A stretch of 64,000 nucleotides of DNA from contig NZ_RPOH01000004.1 in NCBI RefSeq assembly GCF_003818135.1, positions 21,230 to 85,229 of the forward strand. Direction: 5' to 3'. The position numbers and the translations under genes were made by a program. How positions within the stretch are numbered: the first letter of the stretch is position 1; every line of letters begins with the position of its first letter. Source of the DNA: Buttiauxella warmboldiae (lineage in GTDB: Bacteria > Pseudomonadota > Gammaproteobacteria > Enterobacterales > Enterobacteriaceae). Shown one piece after another: positions 60,984-64,000 of the stretch. The notes beneath the pieces are model-generated. The model worked only from the letters and a program-made list of their open reading frames with translations, was not told the DNA's origin and did no database searches.

Positions 60984-62156
60984 ATGCAAAAACTCATTAA
61001 CTCCGTGCAAAACTATGCCTGGGGAAGTCAAACTGCGTTAACCGAACTTTATGGTGTGGAAAACCCACAACAACTGCCGATGGCCGAGCTATGGATGGGC
61101 GCACACCCGAAAAGCAGCTCAAAGATTGTTGATAATGGTCAGCTCCGCTCGCTGCGCGAGGTGATTGACGCGGATAAACCCGCCCTTTTAGGTAAGGCCG
61201 TTGCAGAGCGTTTTGGTGAGCTACCGTTTCTCTTCAAAGTGCTGTGTGCCGATCAACCGCTCTCCATTCAGGTGCATCCTAACAAAAAAGCGTCTGAGCT
61301 GGGGTTTGCCAAAGAGAACGCCGCTGGCATTCCATTAGATGCCGCCGAGCGTAACTACAAAGATCCTAACCACAAACCGGAACTGGTCTTTGCCCTCACC
61401 CCCTTCCTTGCGATGAATGCATTCCGTGAGTTTAGCGATATTGTTTCCCTGCTCCAGCCGGTTTCCGGCGCGCACCCGGCCATGGCTCATTTCCTGCAAC
61501 AGCCGAATGCCGAACGTTTATCGCAGCTGTTCGCCAGCCTGCTGAATATGAAAGGTGAGGAGAAATCCCTCGCGCTGGGCGTGTTGAAGGCCGCGCTGAA
61601 TAATCAACAAGGCGAGCCGTGGGAAACCATCCGCGTGATTTCTGAATTCTACCCGGATGACAGCGGTTTGTTCTCTCCATTGCTGCTTAACGTGGTGAAA
61701 TTGCAGCCCGGTGAAGCGATGTTCCTGTTCGCCGAAACCCCGCACGCGTACCTGAAAGGCGTGGCGCTTGAAGTGATGGCAAACTCAGATAACGTGCTGC
61801 GCGCGGGCCTGACGCCAAAATATATCGATATTCCAGAGCTGGTCGCCAACGTGAAGTTTGTCGCCAAACCGGCGGCAGAGTTGCTGACTCAGCCAGAAAA
61901 ACGGCCAGGCGAGCTGGACTTCCCGATTCCGGTTGATGACTTTGCTTTCTCTTTACACGACCTCAGCCCGCAGCAGGCAAGCCTGGCACAGCCGAGCGCC
62001 GCTATTGTGTTCTGTACTGAAGGCGAAGCGGTATTAAGCAAAGACGGGCAGCAGCTGGTGCTGAACCCCGGCGAGTCGGCCTTTATTTCTGCACAAGAAT
62101 CGCCGGTTTCAATCAGCGGTGTCGGGCGTGTGGCTCGGGTCTATTCTAAACTCTGA
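60984..62156 (+). CDS. manA: Mannose-6-phosphate isomerase
   Basis: 390 residues from ATG 60984 (E. coli 391, start MQKLINSVQNYAWGS); the ribosome site is weak (AGGG). Zinc and substrate residues are in LSIQVHPNKKASELGFAKENAAGIPLDAAERNYKDPNHKPELVFAL and HAYLKGVALEVMANSDNVLRAGLTPKYID. It interconverts mannose-6-phosphate and fructose-6-phosphate, feeding mannose use and GDP-mannose synthesis. Divergent from fumA. Confidence 0.97.
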   Translation: MQKLINSVQNYAWGSQTALTELYGVENPQQLPMAELWMGAHPKSSSKIVDNGQLRSLREVIDADKPALLGKAVAERFGELPFLFKVLCADQPLSIQVHPNKKASELGFAKENAAGIPLDAAERNYKDPNHKPELVFALTPFLAMNAFREFSDIVSLLQPVSGAHPAMAHFLQQPNAERLSQLFASLLNMKGEEKSLALGVLKAALNNQQGEPWETIRVISEFYPDDSGLFSPLLLNVVKLQPGEAMFLFAETPHAYLKGVALEVMANSDNVLRAGLTPKYIDIPELVANVKFVAKPAAELLTQPEKRPGELDFPIPVDDFAFSLHDLSPQQASLAQPSAAIVFCTEGEAVLSKDGQQLVLNPGESAFISAQESPVSISGVGRVARVYSKL

Positions 62157-62164
62157 GTGGCAAG

Positions 62165-62200
62165 CAACTTACTGATCTTTTGAAGTAAGGTTGCTAAGCT
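62165..62200 (+). repeat. Hairpin after manA
   Basis: AGCAACTTACT and AGTAAGGTTGCT pair with one bulged base in the first 45 bases after the manA stop. There is no T-run; probably the 3' end structure of the manA mRNA. Confidence 0.4.
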
Positions 62201-62239
62201 TGCTGAGTGAGTTTCTTAAATGCCGCAGGGCATTTCAAT

Positions 62240-62266
62240 CGTCTGCCGGAGGACTACCGGCAGACG
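62240..62266 (+). repeat. Hairpin with AGGA loop before ydgA
   Basis: CGTCTGCCGG (62240-62249) and CCGGCAGACG (62257-62266) form a perfect 10-bp stem; the 7-base loop is AGGACTA. A GGA in a hairpin loop is the CsrA-type recognition feature. It lies 24 bases before the ydgA ATG. Confidence 0.5.
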
Positions 62267-62289
62267 CACTTAATATGGACTACGACAGA

Positions 62290-63831
62290 ATGAAAAAATC
62301 ACTGGTTGCTGTAGGTGTTATTGTGGCTTTGGGCGTGGCGTGGACAGGCAGCGCCTGGTACACCGGAAAGCAGCTTGAAGGCCGCATGGCGGAGATGATC
62401 GCCCGGGCGAATGCCGAACTGAATAAGGCCTCACCGGAAGCAGGTTTAACGCTGGGCTACCAGGATTATCATCGTGGCCTGTTCCACAGCACCATGCAGC
62501 TGGTTATTAAGCCAAACGCGGGCGTGACCAGCGCACTGCTTAAACCCGATCAGAGCATTGTGTTTAACGAAACTATCGATCATGGCCCGTTCCCGTTCGC
62601 CCAGCTGAAAAAATTCAACCTGCTGCCTTCAATGGCCTCCGTGCACACGACGCTTGTGAATAACCCAACCACTAAGCCGCTGTTTGATATTGCTAAAGGT
62701 CAGTCCTTTATTGATGCGCAAACCCGTATCGGCTACAGCGGCGACACCTCTTCAGATATCAGCCTGCTGCCGCTGAATTATGAAAATGGCGAACAGAAAG
62801 TGGCCTTCAGCGGCGGTGAATTCCGGGCTGACGTTGACGGTCAGGGCGATAAAATCGCCGTGAGTGGTGAAGCGCAAAGCGGCCTGGTGAATACCGTGAA
62901 TGAATACGGCCAGCATGTGCAGATGACCTTCAACGGTATCAAAACCGAAGGTAACAGCGCGCGCAGTGAATTTATTGAACGTATCGGCAGTCAAAAAGCC
63001 GCGATCGAGAAGTTAGCTATCGCCATTGAAGGCCAGCAGATGGCGGTTTTTGAAGGCTTTAATATCCACGCCAAATCTGAGCTTCAGGAAGATAAAAAAC
63101 ATCTTTCCGGCCAAATTGACTACACCCTCGACTCGCTGAAAGTTCAGAACAAAGATATCGGCAGCGGCAAGCTGACGCTCAAAGTCGGTAACCTTGACGG
63201 TGCGGCCGTGCATGCATTCAGCCAGAAATATCAAGCCGAGTCGCAGAAACTGCTGGCGGACCCGGCCCTTATGCAGGATCCGGAAGCCTACCAGCAGCGT
63301 ATTGTCGAGCTGTTCGTCGCCAACCTGCCGCTACTGCTCAAAGGCGACCCGGTGATTACCGTGGCGCCGCTGAGCTGGAAAAATGCGCAAGGCGAAAGCA
63401 GCTTTAACCTCTCCCTGTTGCTGAAAGACCCGGCGCAGGCCGCGGGTGAAGCAACCACGCCGGAAGAGCAGCTCAACCGCGTAGTGAAATCGCTCGACAG
63501 CAAGCTGGTGATCCCGATGGCTATGGCAACCGAGCTGATGACCCAAATCGCGCAGCTTGAAGGCTACCAGCCCGCCGAAGCCGCTAAACTTGCCGACCAG
63601 CAGATCAAAGGCCTGGCGGCGATGGGGCAAATGTTCCGCGTCACCACCATGGAAAACAATAACGTGGTTTCCAGCCTGCAATACAGCAACGGCCAGGTCA
63701 CGTTAAACGGCCAGAAAATGCCGCTTAGCGATCTGTTAGGGATGTTCGGCATGCCGGGCATCGGCCAGCCAGAGATCGCTCCCGCACCTGAGCTGGAAAC
63801 GCCTGTCGTTCCGGTTATTCCTCAGCAGTAA
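62290..63831 (+). CDS. ydgA: YdgA, DUF945 membrane-anchored/periplasmic protein
   Basis: 513 residues from ATG 62290, matching the E. coli start MKKSLVAVGVIVALGV (E. coli 502 residues); an ATG at 62275 would add five residues, and neither has a clear ribosome site. One N-terminal hydrophobic segment acts as signal or anchor, placing the rest in the periplasm. The DUF945 body contains DHGPFPFAQLKKFNLLPSMAS, RIGYSGDTSSDISLLPLNYE and DPVITVAPLSWKNAQGESSFNLSLLLKDP. The function is unknown; the fold is related to AsmA-like lipid transport proteins only by suggestion. It ends with a Pro-rich tail. Confidence 0.9.
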   Translation: MKKSLVAVGVIVALGVAWTGSAWYTGKQLEGRMAEMIARANAELNKASPEAGLTLGYQDYHRGLFHSTMQLVIKPNAGVTSALLKPDQSIVFNETIDHGPFPFAQLKKFNLLPSMASVHTTLVNNPTTKPLFDIAKGQSFIDAQTRIGYSGDTSSDISLLPLNYENGEQKVAFSGGEFRADVDGQGDKIAVSGEAQSGLVNTVNEYGQHVQMTFNGIKTEGNSARSEFIERIGSQKAAIEKLAIAIEGQQMAVFEGFNIHAKSELQEDKKHLSGQIDYTLDSLKVQNKDIGSGKLTLKVGNLDGAAVHAFSQKYQAESQKLLADPALMQDPEAYQQRIVELFVANLPLLLKGDPVITVAPLSWKNAQGESSFNLSLLLKDPAQAAGEATTPEEQLNRVVKSLDSKLVIPMAMATELMTQIAQLEGYQPAEAAKLADQQIKGLAAMGQMFRVTTMENNNVVSSLQYSNGQVTLNGQKMPLSDLLGMFGMPGIGQPEIAPAPELETPVVPVIPQQ

Positions 63832-63844
63832 CGGCTATTCGCGC

Positions 63845-63870
63845 AGGAAAAACCACGCTTTTTCCTTCTT
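63845..63870 (+). terminator. Intrinsic terminator after ydgA
   Basis: AGGAAAAA (63845-63852), loop CCACGC, TTTTTCCT (63859-63866), followed by TCTTTGTCAGCA. It shares most of its sequence with the osmB terminator (9721-9756). It lies 13 bases after the ydgA stop. The last 130 bases of the window hold no recognisable gene. Confidence 0.8.
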
Positions 63871-64000
63871 TGTCAGCATCTGAAGCCCCGGTGTAGTCCG
63901 GGCTTGAGATTGCTGGCTCTTTATTGATTGCGCAACGTAGCTATTTGGGGGCGTTTGTTTTTATACTGTTACGCACTTTAAGCAAAAAAAGAGTGCGACC

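Overview
The window is a chromosomal segment of a gamma-proteobacterium of the family Enterobacteriaceae, close to the Enterobacter/Klebsiella/Lelliottia group. Most genes can be matched by protein sequence and local order to Escherichia coli K-12 genes of the replication-terminus half of the chromosome (fabI, rnb, pdeR, osmB, hrpA, azoR, rlhA, tehB, ydcK, rimL, opgD, ydcJ, smrA, abgRABT, ogt, fnr, uspE, pntAB, ydgHI, folM, tus, fumCA, manA, ydgA). A Ter site in front of tus shows that the window lies in the terminus region. The genus cannot be fixed from the sequence alone. No rRNA, tRNA, insertion sequence, prophage or CRISPR array was seen.

Layout. 1-9760: end of sapF, fabI, yciW, rnb, cho, the c-di-GMP enzyme gene pdeR, yciZ, deoT and the stress lipoprotein gene osmB. 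9788-23536: hrpA, azoR, rlhA, a membrane GGDEF-EAL gene, a VOC-fold gene, tehB (with the deleted remains of tehA in front of it), ydcK, rimL and opgD. 23711-27305: an accessory block with an orphan amino-acid-binding protein, an aminotransferase, a divergent LysR regulator and a mazEF toxin-antitoxin pair. 27458-37598: ydcJ and a complete protocatechuate branch of the beta-ketoadipate pathway (pcaHG, pcaQ, pcaIJFBD C, pcaR). 37595-46174: smrA, the p-aminobenzoyl-glutamate locus abgR/abgABT, ogt, fnr, uspE. 46294-53717: pntBA, a 1.2-kb gap that probably encodes a small RNA, ydgH, ydgI, folM. 53718-57673: a gene fusing a PTS sugar permease (EIIC) to a c-di-GMP phosphodiesterase (EAL), then Ter and tus. 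57691-64000: fumC, fumA, manA, ydgA.

How genes work together. PcaHG opens the protocatechuate ring, PcaB, PcaC and PcaD bring the product to 3-oxoadipate, PcaIJ adds CoA and PcaF cleaves to succinyl-CoA and acetyl-CoA. PcaQ (LysR) and PcaR (IclR) are both present, and a 15-bp sequence identical to the known PcaR site of Pseudomonas putida lies between pcaI and pcaR. AbgA/AbgB hydrolyse p-aminobenzoyl-glutamate imported by AbgT; two matching dyads exactly 104 bp apart flank the abgR-abgA gap. Three c-di-GMP turnover proteins with different sensors (PAS, membrane segments, sugar permease) lie within 51 kb.

Most notable signals: the EIIC-EAL fusion at 54375-56474; the near-perfect NsrR-type operator and tehA remnant upstream of tehB; an unassigned small-RNA candidate at about 50022-50141 on the minus strand; the paired AbgR-type operators; and three intrinsic terminators of shared sequence at unrelated genes.
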